Source: Epithemia pelagica (lineage: Eukaryota; Bacillariophyta; Bacillariophyceae; Surirellales; Surirellaceae). From it: a stretch of 64,000 nucleotides of DNA. Made by a program: the position numbers and the translations under genes. Shown piece by piece: positions 1 to 10,041 of the stretch (the first letter of the stretch is position 1; each line of letters starts with the position of its first letter). The stretch covers positions 558,001 through 622,000 of the forward strand of contig OX337232.1 of assembly GCA_946965045.2 (NCBI GenBank), given 5' to 3'. Below the pieces are notes generated by a model, which made no database searches, had not been told where the DNA came from, and saw only the letters and a list, made by a program, of their open reading frames with translations.

Positions 1-57
1 CTACTTAGCCGAACATGGATCTCTGTTTTTTGGTGAGTGTTGTATCACAAAAATTTG

Positions 58-228
58 ACATACCTCAATGTATTCGAGGTCAGAGGACGACGTATTGGTT
101 TCGTTTGCAGAGCTCATGATGTTGGATGCTGTTCGGAATGTTCGGAATTTTGAACAGCATTCAACACCATGAGCTCTCCAAACGAAACCAACCCGTCGCC
201 TTCTGCTCTGGAATACGTTGAGGTATGT
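58..228. repeat. Inverted repeat made by two head-to-head gene copies
   Basis: Positions 58–142 and 144–228 are inverted copies of each other at roughly 85% identity, counted by eye over about 77 bp. Each arm carries a 5' leader, a complete 18-codon first exon and a GTATGT donor. The differences change several amino acids, so the copies have diverged since duplication. Confidence 0.75.
64..117 (-). CDS. First exon of a tail-anchored-family gene, continuing off the left edge
   Basis: On the minus strand an ATG at 117 opens an 18-codon exon (starts MSSANETN, ends LEYIE) that stops at a GTATGT donor at 63–58. The intron and second exon lie outside the window. Length and pattern (MSS, then NET, acidic end LE, GTATGT donor) match first exons at 169–222, 30714–30779, 37588–37656, 39469–39537 and 42382–42453, so this is the same multicopy family. 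It faces the copy starting at 169 with only 51 bp between the two ATGs, so the pair is an inverted duplication and any promoter must be shared. Whether the rest of the gene is intact cannot be seen. Confidence 0.6.
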
Positions 229-731
229 CATTTCTGATCATTGATTGAAGAAAACTGACAAATGGTTATATCCCGCATCATGCTCTTCTGGATGAAACGG
301 GTGGAAGGTGGGAACGGATTCAGTGCAATATATTCTTGCTGTCGAACCTGGCGGGAATTGGGAAGAGGGAACCACTGCTGAGAACAGTTGACAATCGCAC
401 GGAATGGAGCTGCACCTGTCTCTCCAATATCTTTTCCAATTTCTCTCACCCGGCTTTTGTCTTGCTGCAATCGACACAGAAGCAAATGATGCAATGCATC
501 AAGGAATCCAAACAGGCGTCATGGCCGTTTGGCCCCATTGCCAAGGGTTCCAGCACACTTGCTTGTGCCCATTTTGCAGTAGCGAAGGCTCATCATCACA
601 TCGGAAATGCTCATGACAAAATTTCGAATTCCATGGTATCGTCCTCCTGGATTGCCGGCGGCGCGCTCGTGTTGTCCTCTTTAATTGCGGGGGGCGCCAT
701 TGTGGCATCCAGATTCATTGGTCGTAGCTAA
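169..731 (+). pseudogene. Tail-anchored family copy A, probably frameshifted
   Basis: Exon 1 is 169–222 (starts MSSPNETN, ends EYVE) followed by GTATGT. The acceptor used by the intact paralogues (AACAG then TTG) is conserved at 383–390. Reading on from 388, the run ATCTTTTCC at about 430 has one T fewer than the copy at 39 kb, so the reading frame is lost and a stop follows soon after. The frame that is open to 731 encodes the family hallmarks: a middle part like CIKESKQASWPFGPIAKGSS, a single copy of the ISNSMVSSS unit and a C-terminal hydrophobic anchor ending in SRFIGRS. An alternative acceptor after TTCAG at 323 would keep that frame open, so a functional variant isoform is possible. Family members are small proteins of unknown function. 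Confidence 0.6.
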
Positions 732-1359
732 GTTCTAATGACAGAGGGGAACGAACTGGAATCCCGGTGGAATCTCCGGTTCCCATCTGCCACTAGTACT
801 TAGCGGCGACCAAATAAACTGGATGCCATGCATCCCTTTGGCTGCTGCTGCTGGAGTCGCCACACGTTCCAGTCCCATCCGTTATTCGTGCAGCATAGAC
901 GACGATGATGACGACGACGGCAAAAAGAATCTTGCCGCCACCATTTTGACGACGACGACAGTCGACGATCCATAAACCGAGAGTAGCACCTGCGGTCGTT
1001 GCTGCGCCGGCGGCTGTGTCGCTCCTTTCTCCTTCTCTACTCCTTGGTGGTAAGGCATGTCATGGAGAAAGGAAACTGCCCAATGGTTCTATCTTGTGAT
1101 TCCGTCCATTCTTTTTGTCGAACCTGGCGGGACTGGAAACGAACCCTTGTCATATTGTAGAAACGGGGTGGAAGGGTGCCAACATTCCGTTCATTTGCTA
1201 TGAGGCGCAGCTACCCGACCCGATATAGTTGAGACGGGAAAGGAATAGTTCCAACTCGCTTCGTCCGTCGACATGAAAAGCAGTTCTAGTTTTCAAGATT
1301 TTGACTATTGATCATTCTTACTCTACTGGTGTATCCGTGAAATCTTTACGAGATTGACG
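732..1359. other. Downstream repeat relic, no gene seen
   Basis: This stretch follows copy A. Its first part (about 740–820) matches the region downstream of the minus-strand copies at 30.1, 37.1, 38.9 and 41.8 kb (the shared piece around CTTAGCGGCGACCA). The part at about 840–1180 is an inverted match to the module at 36.42–36.70 and 41.03–41.27 kb. I see no intact reading frame. Confidence 0.5.
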
Positions 1360-2802
1360 CTAAGCCTTGAATGTGTGAGATCGACCACCTTTCACACCTT
1401 CCATAATGAAAACATCATCCATGAACTGGTTGTCCAAGTCACTTTCATTGTCACTCTGCTCAGACTCCATGGTTGTGGCTCGTTCCTCAGGAAGGGGTGC
1501 CATTGGAGGCACTGGCAGTTTGACCTTGTGGGTAGATATCATTTCAGGACGACCGACACTAGACAACAGTGCACTTCGGTACGAAACCATTGGCTTTCCA
1601 GAGACAAGTGTAAAGGAAGAGTCAGTCGAAACGACATCCCAACAGTCGGATGAAGAAGAGCCATGATCACCATTGACAAGTTCTGGAGCATCCTCCACGA
1701 CGACAAAGTCAGCGCCGGACGTCACGTCAATGGACACTTCCTCCTCGTTCTTGTCCAAAAGGTCAAAAGAAACACAAGAATTTGCAGTCCGGAGACTTTG
1801 TTCAGTGGCGAGCTCAATCATATCATCCTCACTAATCTGTTGATCTGGAACAACTGACAAACTCAACGCAAGCGCCATGGCCACATCTTCGTCTTCTGGA
1901 TTGGAATACAGCGCCTTTTTGCAGGGCGACTCATTGCCGTCCGTCTTTGGGAGTTGAACGGAATCCTCCCAATTTGGATCGTCATATTCAGAATAGTCTT
2001 GATCTTCATCCAAGTAGTCGGTGCTCTCGTCCATGCGGTCCGATCCTTTTCCTACACGAAATCCAGGCTTGGTCGAACTTGGCTTGGCACGGGTTTTGCG
2101 AAAGAGGTAGTGGTAGTTGATTTCCAAGTAATGTGTGTAACGACAAACCAGAGTTTTCACATACAAACTGCCATTCATGAGACAAATGGAATTACCATAG
2201 CCCCACAATTCACGCAAGTTGAATTTCTTGGAACGCATGACATGTCTTGTTTCTTCGTTCAACGCATTAAGGATACAAACCTCCATATCCTCTGGTCGAA
2301 AACCATCAATATAACCAAGCTTATCCAACCATTGTTGGAGAGTCAGACTCTTGTTGCCATCCAGATTGCGCTTGTTGGAGACGTTACAACGATCCATGAT
2401 CAACAGGCACAAAAATAGTCGGACAATATCCGTTCTTCCGGTCAGAGCAGCAAAGTAAATGGCAGGACGCTGCTCAATATTTCGAGTGAACAAACAGTCA
2501 ACAAACCGTCGGAACGAATTTCGCGCCTTATACTTTTGGTCCATCATTCCTTCAACAACGGCAAGAACAGAGAGGAGATTCCCACGTTTGACCTCGACTT
2601 TGAGATCTTCGGCATTGTGCCTCTCTCGAACTCTGGAAGCTCTGAGGTCGGTGGATTTCGCCGATTTCTTGCTCGTCTTGTCCAGGCCCTTGGAAAGTGA
2701 AAGCTGCTTCCCAGAAGAGGTCCTGCTTCGTTGATGTGCAGGGACTCGAACAACCACACCGTCGACGCAATAGCCGAGATAGCTTTGTGGAATCTTCACC
2801 AT
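1360..2802 (-). CDS. Ankyrin-like protein with two ubiquitin-interacting motifs
   Basis: Single-exon protein of about 480 residues, starting at the ATG at 2802. The frame is open a further 95 codons upstream to an ATG at 3087, but that extension is basic and low in information, so the inner start is preferred. Residues ~111–134 (RPAIYFAALTGRTDIVRLFL) look like one ankyrin repeat. Residues ~302–317 (EDEDVAMALALSLS) fit the UIM consensus of an acidic start, then A and S four residues apart; ~324–338 (DDMIELATEQSLR) fits a second. The C-terminus is acidic and Ser-rich, with no signal peptide or membrane segment. Paired UIMs usually bind ubiquitinated proteins, for example in endocytic or proteasomal sorting (ANKRD13 proteins combine ankyrin repeats and UIMs). 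Orthology to ANKRD13 is not claimed, and the central region (~150–250) is unrecognised. Confidence 0.75.
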   Translation of the reverse strand: MVKIPQSYLGYCVDGVVVRVPAHQRSRTSSGKQLSLSKGLDKTSKKSAKSTDLRASRVRERHNAEDLKVEVKRGNLLSVLAVVEGMMDQKYKARNSFRRFVDCLFTRNIEQRPAIYFAALTGRTDIVRLFLCLLIMDRCNVSNKRNLDGNKSLTLQQWLDKLGYIDGFRPEDMEVCILNALNEETRHVMRSKKFNLRELWGYGNSICLMNGSLYVKTLVCRYTHYLEINYHYLFRKTRAKPSSTKPGFRVGKGSDRMDESTDYLDEDQDYSEYDDPNWEDSVQLPKTDGNESPCKKALYSNPEDEDVAMALALSLSVVPDQQISEDDMIELATEQSLRTANSCVSFDLLDKNEEEVSIDVTSGADFVVVEDAPELVNGDHGSSSSDCWDVVSTDSSFTLVSGKPMVSYRSALLSSVGRPEMISTHKVKLPVPPMAPLPEERATTMESEQSDNESDLDNQFMDDVFIMEGVKGGRSHTFKA

Positions 2803-3994
2803 CTTGGTTGCTTTGTTATGCACTTGGGATGATGCTTGATTTGATTTTATGAGAGCATTGTGGAGAGGAGGTGCAGGACAAACAAGATGACTTCGTTGGA
2901 TTTTTTGCAGACGTGCGCAGATCCAAACGTGAAAAAAGCAATCACGACTGAAAAGTAACGGGTTTGACAGCGACCCACACGCGGATAGAAATGGGTTCGA
3001 TTGTCCGTGTGTCGCCCGGCTAAGATGGATACGGCTAGCGAGATTGGAAGGCACGATAGATTTCAAGGAACACTGGATCGGGAACATGTTCCAATAAATC
3101 GTGCAAGTCCAGCAACTTCCGGTAATGGACTCAAAACGTACGAAATCTTTCTACTTCTCAGAGTATCGTCACGATAAAACAACCGTTTTCATATAGCGTT
3201 ATCACACACCAATATATCTGATATGATCATATTAGACACAGATTCTTTCGATATGAGGCATGAATCCCGAGTCACGGATGTCGGGGGACATTGTAGATGT
3301 CTTTTGATGTCGTTTGATGTCGTTTGATGTCTTTTGATGTCGTTTGATGTCGTTTGTTTTTATATCGCCAAAAGAAGCTCTACTCTCCAGCAGTTAGTAT
3401 TCTTCAACAGAAAACACACCACTGATTGACGGTAGGCCCATCGCTGAATCAACTGAATGCGCACCGCTTGATTTTGACTCAAACCATGTTTCCGCGCGAG
3501 CCCGAAACGACATCAAACGACATCAAACAACATCAAACGACATCCCTCACGACATCAAACGACATCCCTCACGACATTCCCGTTTCTTCCATACTAGAGA
3601 TTGGGAAACCATACTCTATGGTTGCATAATACGTATTTTGTAGTAATATCGATCCTTTGTCGAAGAAGTTCTTGGTCTTGTCCTCTGGGTATTGCTAGCG
3701 GATATGGGACTCACGGGTAGTTACCGGAAGTTGCAGCTTTCTTGCCAAACATCTTTGACCAACGGACAATGGGGAACTATATGACAGCCATGATATGATG
3801 GGAGCAGGGGAGAACACGCCAAACAACCAACAATGTACGAGTGAAACATGCGTGTTTCTCACGATCCAAACATTCTAGGTAGGAGGAACGAACACAACTC
3901 GCTCGATTTGGAGGAACGGCCCTCCAAATCTTTTGTTTCTAAAATCCATAAAACAAAAGCTTTGCACAGTCAGAAAGCCTTTGAAACCAGCAAC
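2803..3994. other. Intergenic region between divergent genes
   Basis: Apart from the inverted array of 10-bp units at 3296–3566, I see nothing recognisable. It must hold the promoters of the UIM gene (-) and the Pro/Ser-repeat gene (+). Confidence 0.5.
3296..3566. repeat. Inverted pair of 10-bp tandem arrays (GATGTCGTTT / AAACGACATC)
   Basis: 3296–3355 holds six tandem 10-bp units, GATGTCGTTT with G/T variation at the seventh base. 3505–3566 holds the reverse-complement unit AAACGACATC five times, once interrupted by CCTCAC. About 150 bp separates the arms, so a transcript could fold into a long imperfect hairpin. Confidence 0.85.
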
Positions 3995-5008
3995 ATGAAC
4001 AACGTGTTACGCCTCTCGCTAACGGTTGCCCTCGTGATGTCATGCTCCGTTCTACAAGCTTTGGGAGACCGAGTAAGTGAATAGAAACTCCCTAGAAAGC
4101 TTGCACCACAGAAAGCTCTCACTTGGATCGATCTCCCATATCCTGTTTTACCTAGGAACCTCGTGTGATTCGACGACGTCTCAATGAGGATGAAAACGAA
4201 GAAAAGTCATCTGGCAAAGGAGGAAAGGGCAAGAAAGACACGGTACGTACTGACATGCTATCGCTGGTAGAGTATACGCTTTGAACCGCCGTTGTGACTC
4301 ACAAGTTCTTTACCAAAGTTGGAACCCAGCGATAGTTCGGCTCCCTCGGATGCTCCTAGTAGTAGTTCTATCCCGAGTTTGATTCCCAGTTCTTTTCCCA
4401 GCACGTTGCCGTCTTCCGTGCCCAGTTTCCTACCTAGCAGTGTTCCGAGTGCTATTCCAAGCGCCTTGCCCACTTCGTTGCCCAGCGCTTCTCCCAGTGC
4501 TTTGCCCAGTTCTTCTCCAAGCGCTTCTCCCAGTTCTTTGCCCAGTTCTTTGCCCAGTACTTTGCCCAGTTCTTCTCCAAGCGCTTTGCCCAGTACTTCT
4601 CCCAGTTCTTCTCCAAGCGCTTTGCCCAGCTCTTCACCAAGCGCTTCGCCCAGTTCTTTGCCCAGTACTACACCCACTTTGTCGCCCAGCACTACGCCCA
4701 GCGGTACCCCCAGTGTTGGTCCAAGCACGAATCCCAGTGCAACTCCGAGTTGGGAACCCAGTGGAAGCCCCAGCCGCAGTGCCGTACCGTCGGCGGTTCC
4801 CAGTGTTTCGGCTCCCCCGACCCAAAAGACGGAACCTTCGTCGTCGTCCTCTTCTGGTACGTAGAATGTGTTTGTGTGTGTCGTGTGTGTGGGGTCTCGT
4901 CGGCGACACACACACACCTTTCAACTCACTCGTTGTCTTGGATCCAAACGGCTCCCATTGTTGTAATGGTGGTCTCTATTGCCACTTGTAGGAAAAAAGC
5001 GCGTGTGA
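3995..5008 (+). CDS. Secreted Pro/Ser-repeat (mucin-like) protein
   Basis: Four-exon model. Exon 1 3995–4072 encodes a signal peptide (MNNVLRLSLTVALVMSCSVLQALGD). Exon 2 4156–4242 encodes a basic stretch with RRRL and GKGGKGKK. Exon 3 4319–4856 encodes about 180 residues of four- to five-residue units of the form PS-x-x (LPSS, SPSA, TPSG). Exon 4 starts at 4992 and adds five codons to the TGA at 5006–5008. Donors are GTAAGT, GTACGT and GTACGT; junctions are phase 0, 0 and 1. If the last intron is retained, translation ends at TAG 4864. The last intron contains a GT/CA hairpin-like stretch (~4869–4917). Long Ser/Thr-Pro tracts in secreted proteins are usually heavily O-glycosylated, so a cell-wall or mucilage role is likely but inferred. 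The RRRL after the signal peptide resembles the RXL cleavage motif of diatom silaffins and cingulins. Confidence 0.75.
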
Positions 5009-5768
5009 ACCAGCATCGTGAGGAGAGTGACGGAGAATGCAGCGTCAAAAAGCTAGGAGTCGAACGTGTTTTTCCAAAGAAGAACCATCCGGCGAATCGT
5101 CCCTTTGAGCCTCATATCATTCTATTTCTCTAGAAATTTCTACTATATTAGGAAGTAAAAAGAGATGTCATTCCTGCCACGACGACAATCCACAGGAACA
5201 AGTAGTGTTCAAAGCATTGGAAAAAATGATTCGATTCAATGGATACCTCCATATGATCCATGATGTTTGGTGGCGTTCAAATCCCGGAAAACTTTTCCGA
5301 TCGCGGCACATTCTCCCTGTAACGGATCCCCCGGCTCGCTGGGGGACGTTGAACCTAAGTACAAGCTGATATTGTGCTATTGCCTCATCGAGCCGTCCCG
5401 TCCGCTTACTCCTATCACGATCAAATACTTAGAGACCCTACGGATACTATTGAGACCAGCATCGATTCTTCTTCTTTTGCGATAACCCACGAGAGAGAAC
5501 ACACGAGCAAACAACAACCACAACACAACCACACAAGAAGAGCCATTCCTTGATTGCCAACGGATTCCTCATTCTTATCCACAGAGGTGCATCAGAGATC
5601 CAGAGTTTGGGTTTGTGGAAACAGAACCCTCCTCGTTTCCCGAAAACCAATCTACTAGCCGTTGGGTTTGCGTACCAGATCCATTCCAAGCTATTCCGAG
5701 TACCCTTTTGTTCTTCCTCCACTGTTCCCATAAAAAAAGAGAGAGAGAAAGATAGCAGCCGCATCATC
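5009..5768. other. Intergenic and 5' leader, nothing further recognised
   Basis: No repeat or gene signature is seen. The reading frame of the next gene is open upstream to about 5550 but lacks an ATG before 5769, so 5550–5768 is probably its leader. Confidence 0.4.
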
Positions 5769-7209
5769 ATGGTCTTTCGATTTGCCGCTCCCACGTCATG
5801 GATGACCCAGACCAACAACCAGTCGTCCAAGGCCCACACTCGCAGCAAACCGCCGTCTCCGAGCAGCAACGACACCAAATCACAATCACAATCACGATTG
5901 GGACTGATCATGTTGTCTCCCGAGCAGCGTCCGTCGCACAGTCGTCAAAGCAGCAGTGCCACCAGTCAAACCTCGCAAAGCTCGTCCCTCTCGTCGTCCC
6001 ACAACAGCAATAGCAGTAGCAGCAGCATCCATTCACGAACCAGCCACACGGCGTCGCCTCGCAATAGCACACTCCCCCAAAAGAAGAACAAGAACAAGAA
6101 TCACAACACGCCGTCCTCTTCTATCAAACAACAACCGCAACCGCAACACCGCACACCCAAATCCTCGTCCCGGCGAACGCCGCCCGCACGGTCCTTGACG
6201 CGTCGCTCGCGGTCCAGCCACAAACCACAACCGCAACAACAACCAGAACAAGCCAACGGGTCGCCCTGGACCAGTCGCAACACTCGAACGCCACCCGCTC
6301 CCATTGTTCCCGCCTCGTCCTACTTGACCGACGCTTCTCCGCCGCCGCCGCAGCAGCACCAATCCGTTGCCGAGCCCGTGACAACGCCCCGATCCGTCCA
6401 CTCTAGCAACCAAAAGGCTGGGCCCGTGGACCAGCCCTCAAATCCTCCCCCAACACCCTCGCCACAGAATTCAAATGACGACGACGAAGACGACAAGGAG
6501 GACGTCAAACGGACACCACGTGACAATGGATTGGCCCAAGCCATGTCCATTATTGGACATTTGGAAACGGAAAATGACGAGTATCGCCGCGAGGTGATTC
6601 ACTTGCGCCAGTGCATGACGCAACTCACTCAAGAACGGGAGGAGGAACGGAACGAGCTCCAAAAGCAACAACGACAAGGTCGCGGGGGATCCAGCCGGTC
6701 GAGCAGTACGAGTAGTTCGTCTCGGTCGGAACGCGCCTGGCAGGAGCGATTGCACAAACTCGAAACGACCAATCGCAATCAAAAGGACTTGTTTCAAACC
6801 GCCCTGGAAATCAAGGAGGTGGAACTCCAAATTGCCCACCGGGAACGAGATATTTTGGCCCAACGACTCCAAGAAATCAAACAGGCGCGGTTGCAAAATC
6901 AGCACAAATCATCACCGAAATCATCATTACCGGCCATTCCCCGCACCGTCTCGCTCGGCGACGATCCCGTCGACGGTACCTCCTCCAGTCCCACGGCCCA
7001 ACCATCCCCACCACGCCAACACGACACGGAACAAGCCATGGCGCAACTGGAACGCGCCTTGGCCCAAACGCAACAAGAACTGGCCGAAATGGAGGAACGG
7101 GGACGCTTGGAAACGGCCATGATGCGGCGAGTCATGGACGAACGCGTTCAAGAATACGAGTCGAGTTTGCAAGCCAAGGACCAAGAAATTCAAGCGCTCC
7201 TCCTGGCGC

Positions 7210-7271
<62 letters not shown>

Positions 7272-7538
7272 GAGACTGCAGTGGCACCCACCCCTTCTGT
7301 AGCGTTGCGACCACCTCCCATTCAGGTATCTTGCTCGGAAGGCCACAAGGAACGGCTGCAACAATTGCGCCACCGACGAAGCTCGGTCGAATCCTTGATG
7401 CGATCCAACGTCGAACGCATTCGTCAACGTCATTCGTCCTTGTCTGTAACCAGTACGACGGCCGAGGAACCGACCCCGACGGCCACGGTCACGCCCACGT
7501 CGGCCACCGGCACGGCTGCCGAAATTGTGGCCATTTAA
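5769..7538 (+). CDS. Low-complexity coiled-coil protein with a polyglutamine tract
   Basis: Uninterrupted frame of 589 codons from the ATG at 5769. The first ~250 residues are rich in Ser, Gln, Pro, Thr and Arg with no fold visible. Residues ~255–310 (NDEYRREVIHLRQCMTQLTQ and following) and several later stretches (~320–380, ~420–480) have the Leu/Glu/Gln/Arg spacing of coiled coils. A run of 21 glutamines, all CAA, occupies residues 481–501. The C-terminus is Thr/Ala-rich. There is no signal peptide or membrane anchor, so a cytoplasmic or nuclear scaffold is the most one can suggest. Pure CAA coding means the tract should vary in length between alleles. The antisense frame is open through the same region but only mirrors the low complexity. 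Confidence 0.75.
7209..7271 (+). repeat. Uninterrupted (CAA)21 microsatellite inside the polyQ gene
   Basis: Twenty-one consecutive CAA codons without any CAG, which favours replication slippage. Confidence 0.95.
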
Positions 7539-8587
7539 AGAGTTCCACAAGACAGAAAAAAGGCTCTCTCTATCAAGGGAGGAGGTCTATTGCGTTGAAT
7601 TGGATGGTATGTGTGACAGTCGCATAGGGGGTGGTGCGACGGTCGACCAGCTCCAAGCATTTTGATAGACAGGTAACTTCATAACACTGCATTATTCTAT
7701 GGTATATCTGGGTTTGTTTGCTTTGTTGGGGATTGGGAGGCAAACGTCTTGCATTGACCGTCAGGTTCGATTCTCCGAGAATGCGATAACGTCGCTCCCC
7801 TGACAAGAGAGAGGTGATTGTGGTTCCTCCTCTATAGATAGCCTGGATCAAACAGAATCTGTTGGAGTACCATCAAAGAAGGCTGACAACAAACGACACG
7901 ATGCGTAGCAGTGGAGGTTTTCCATGTTTTTTCATTCGAGAGACTGTGGACGACATGGACGGTCTCATCTTCGTTCTTGGCCGAGACATAACACGTGTTC
8001 GACAACCTTCTCGTCGTCGATAAGGGTGCTGACATAAACCTGATTGCCTCCAGTTGACAAGGGAAACTTTTTCGCGTCGCATGAGGACAAAAATGACATT
8101 GTTCAATCTGTCTGATACGCCTCGTATAAGTCAACTTCTAAAAGACTGCTGAGCTCTATGAAAAAACGAAATGTGAATTTCCACTTTCAAGTAAATCGAT
8201 ACCAATAGGAAGTCCGATGGGGTGTCGGAAGGAAAAACGGAAGAAAACGAATCCAAACCACTGCCACTGAAAGAGATGGAACAACCCAAAACAGAAACAA
8301 ACAAACTTGGTTTTGTGGACAACAACAACAATAATGACGATGACCAGGACATGGATCCAGTCCTGGAGTCCAATCTAGAATCCATTGACAACCACCAGCC
8401 AAAGGGGGCAAATGTTCGAGACAAGAATTGAAACCATTGATCCAGTAAGTTCAAGTCAAAGGGATCAAATTCCAATGTCGCCAGTGGACAATGCGATCCA
8501 CTTCCTGTGCGGTCAAATACTCGTCAAAGGTTGAGTGAGCGGCGCGCCATGGCCAATGACAGCCGCAAACCATGGATGGTTAATCAT

Positions 8588-8671
8588 GGCAGGGTTGGCC
8601 TGTTCGCAGAACCAGTTCGGCTTAACCCTAACATTGAGACGAACTGGTTCTGCAAACAGGCCAATCCTGCC
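8588..8671. repeat. 32-bp inverted repeat with a 20-bp loop
   Basis: 8588–8619 and 8640–8671 are reverse complements with about two mismatches (the arm contains GCAGAACCAGTTCG and CGAACTGGTTCTGC). Confidence 0.8.
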
Positions 8672-8845
8672 GTGACTCCAAGGACCGAAGGAGGAGGGTT
8701 CGTCGGTGGGAGGACGAAATTGAGAATCCAAATCTTGAGATTGTCAAGGTCTCGGCCCACGACAGCCATCCCCCATGGGCAGGAATCGCAACCCCCATTC
8801 ATGGAATTTGGAGGCAGCAGGGCGCCCATAGAAGCACCATCAGCA

Positions 8846-8973
8846 GCGGCGGCCTTGTCCCAAAATTGCTGCAAACCAGCGTCATTCTATCCAAAGATTA
8901 TCTTTGGATATCCAAAGATAATCTTTGGATAGAATGACGCTGGTTTGCAGCAATTTTGGGCCAAGGCCGCTGC
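8846..8973. repeat. 128-bp near-perfect palindrome without a spacer
   Basis: The centre is GGATATCC at 8906–8913 (axis between 8909 and 8910). Arms extend 64 bp each way to 8846 and 8973, with two mismatched pairs (8858/8961 and 8848/8971). The inner part repeats ATCCAAAGATTATCTTTGGA. No target-site duplication or transposase is visible. Confidence 0.9.
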
Positions 8974-9247
8974 AACTTGGCGAAGATGAACCCCCCCCCC
9001 CTCTTGTCTTTGGATGGAATGAGGCACAAAACATGTTCGACAGCCTTCTCGTCGTCGATAAGGGTGCTGACATAAACCTGATTGCCTCCAGTTGACAAGC
9101 GATACTTTTTCGCGTCGCATGGGGACGAAAATGACATTGTTCAAACTGTTTTCTACGCCTCGTTTTCTCGTAAGTCAGCTTCTAAAATGTGTGTTTTCCA
9201 CTTTCAAGTAAAGCGGTATGTGGTATCCTGATTGAGATTCGGGCATC

Positions 9248-9252
9248 ATAAC
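9248..9252. repeat. Target-site duplication ATAAC, left copy
   Basis: ATAAC precedes the left LTR and recurs directly after the right LTR at 19575–19579. Five base pairs is usual for Ty1/copia integration. Confidence 0.9.
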
Positions 9253-9968
9253 AGTTGAAGGTGGGTAAAAAGCTAACTCTAGACGATAGGGTTAGATACA
9301 GTAGTTTCTCTAGGTCAACCTATATGCACAATAGACGATGGGGCCCTCACCTTCTATCAGCGTAATAGGTCGACTTCTCCGTTACAAAGCAAGTTTGGTT
9401 ATCAAACTGGATGTTTATAAAGAAGTGAGATTAAACTAAAGATTGTGTTTTTCATCTTGAGATGGTTTGGCTCTTCTCGGATCGTTCGGCCATCATCCCC
9501 CAAAATCTAGTCGTACATGAGGAACGTATTCCTTACTTCAGTGGACAAGTACTATGGAGCTACGATTAGGGACTAATAGAACTTGTTCTACTCCATAGAG
9601 GAATGTGTTCCATCTTGGGTTGGATCTCCTGTTGATGAAGATCAAGTTCTATTCTCGAGGATCACGTTCTTTTCTCGATCCTCGATTTATGTAGCCCTTA
9701 CTTCCGAGTGTAGCTCGTCCAGCGTACATCTCTTCCGAATAGTAGAGGGCATAGTTATTCTTATTCACAAATTCCTGTTGCGGGTCCATCTGTCCGTTCA
9801 ACGGCCTACTTCTATTTAAGTACACGTAATGAATCTTAGATACACGTCAAGGTTTTGTGTCACAGACAGCGGTTTGTAACAGATGTCTCAAACCTGAACG
9901 ATAAGCTTGGTGTGCTAGCTGGACTAGTTGATCGGATACAGACGTTGTAGAATAGCTATGTCTTAACT
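9253..9968 (-). repeat. 3' LTR of the copia element
   Basis: 716 bp, matching 18859–19574 apart from about four substitutions. In element orientation the LTR starts AGTTAAGACA and ends in AACT, not the common TG…CA. Confidence 0.95.
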
Positions 9969-9979
9969 CTCCCTCTCAT
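9969..9979 (-). promoter_or_regulatory. Candidate polypurine tract
   Basis: Directly before the 3' LTR, the minus strand reads ATGAGAGGGAG, a purine run in the right place to prime plus-strand synthesis. Confidence 0.6.
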
Positions 9980-10041
9980 GGAGTGATTTCTCAAATTGCG
10001 ATATGCCTCGAGATGTCGGAGAGCAGAAAGAGAGAGAGGAG

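Larger units (their letters stand above)
7992..9222. repeat. Direct repeat pair of about 190–220 bp flanking palindromic DNA
   Basis: 7992–8210 and 9031–9222 align in the same orientation, for example TCTCGTCGTCGATAAGGGTG, GACATAAACCTGATTGCCTC and CCACTTTCAAGTAAA in both, with scattered substitutions and small indels. About 820 bp lie between them, including both inverted repeats. Confidence 0.75.
7539..9247. other. Repeat-rich intergenic region
   Basis: No convincing gene. It holds a direct repeat (7992–8210 and 9031–9222), two palindromes between its arms, and only short accidental frames. A fragment in the repeats (minus-strand frame with CQLEAIRFMSAPLSTTRRLS) is conserved between both arms and may be a gene remnant. 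Confidence 0.5.

Noticed and set aside
4258-4917. Long minus-strand frame rich in Leu-Gly repeats opposite the Pro/Ser gene
   Set aside because: It is the antisense shadow of the PS-x-x repeats; no start context or splice signals of its own, and the plus strand has a signal peptide and good introns.
6927-7550. Minus-strand frame with a polyleucine tract
   Set aside because: The Leu run is the antisense reading of the CAA repeat.
7760-7790. GGTTCGATTC, resembling a tRNA T-loop
   Set aside because: No matching acceptor, D or anticodon arms could be built around it.
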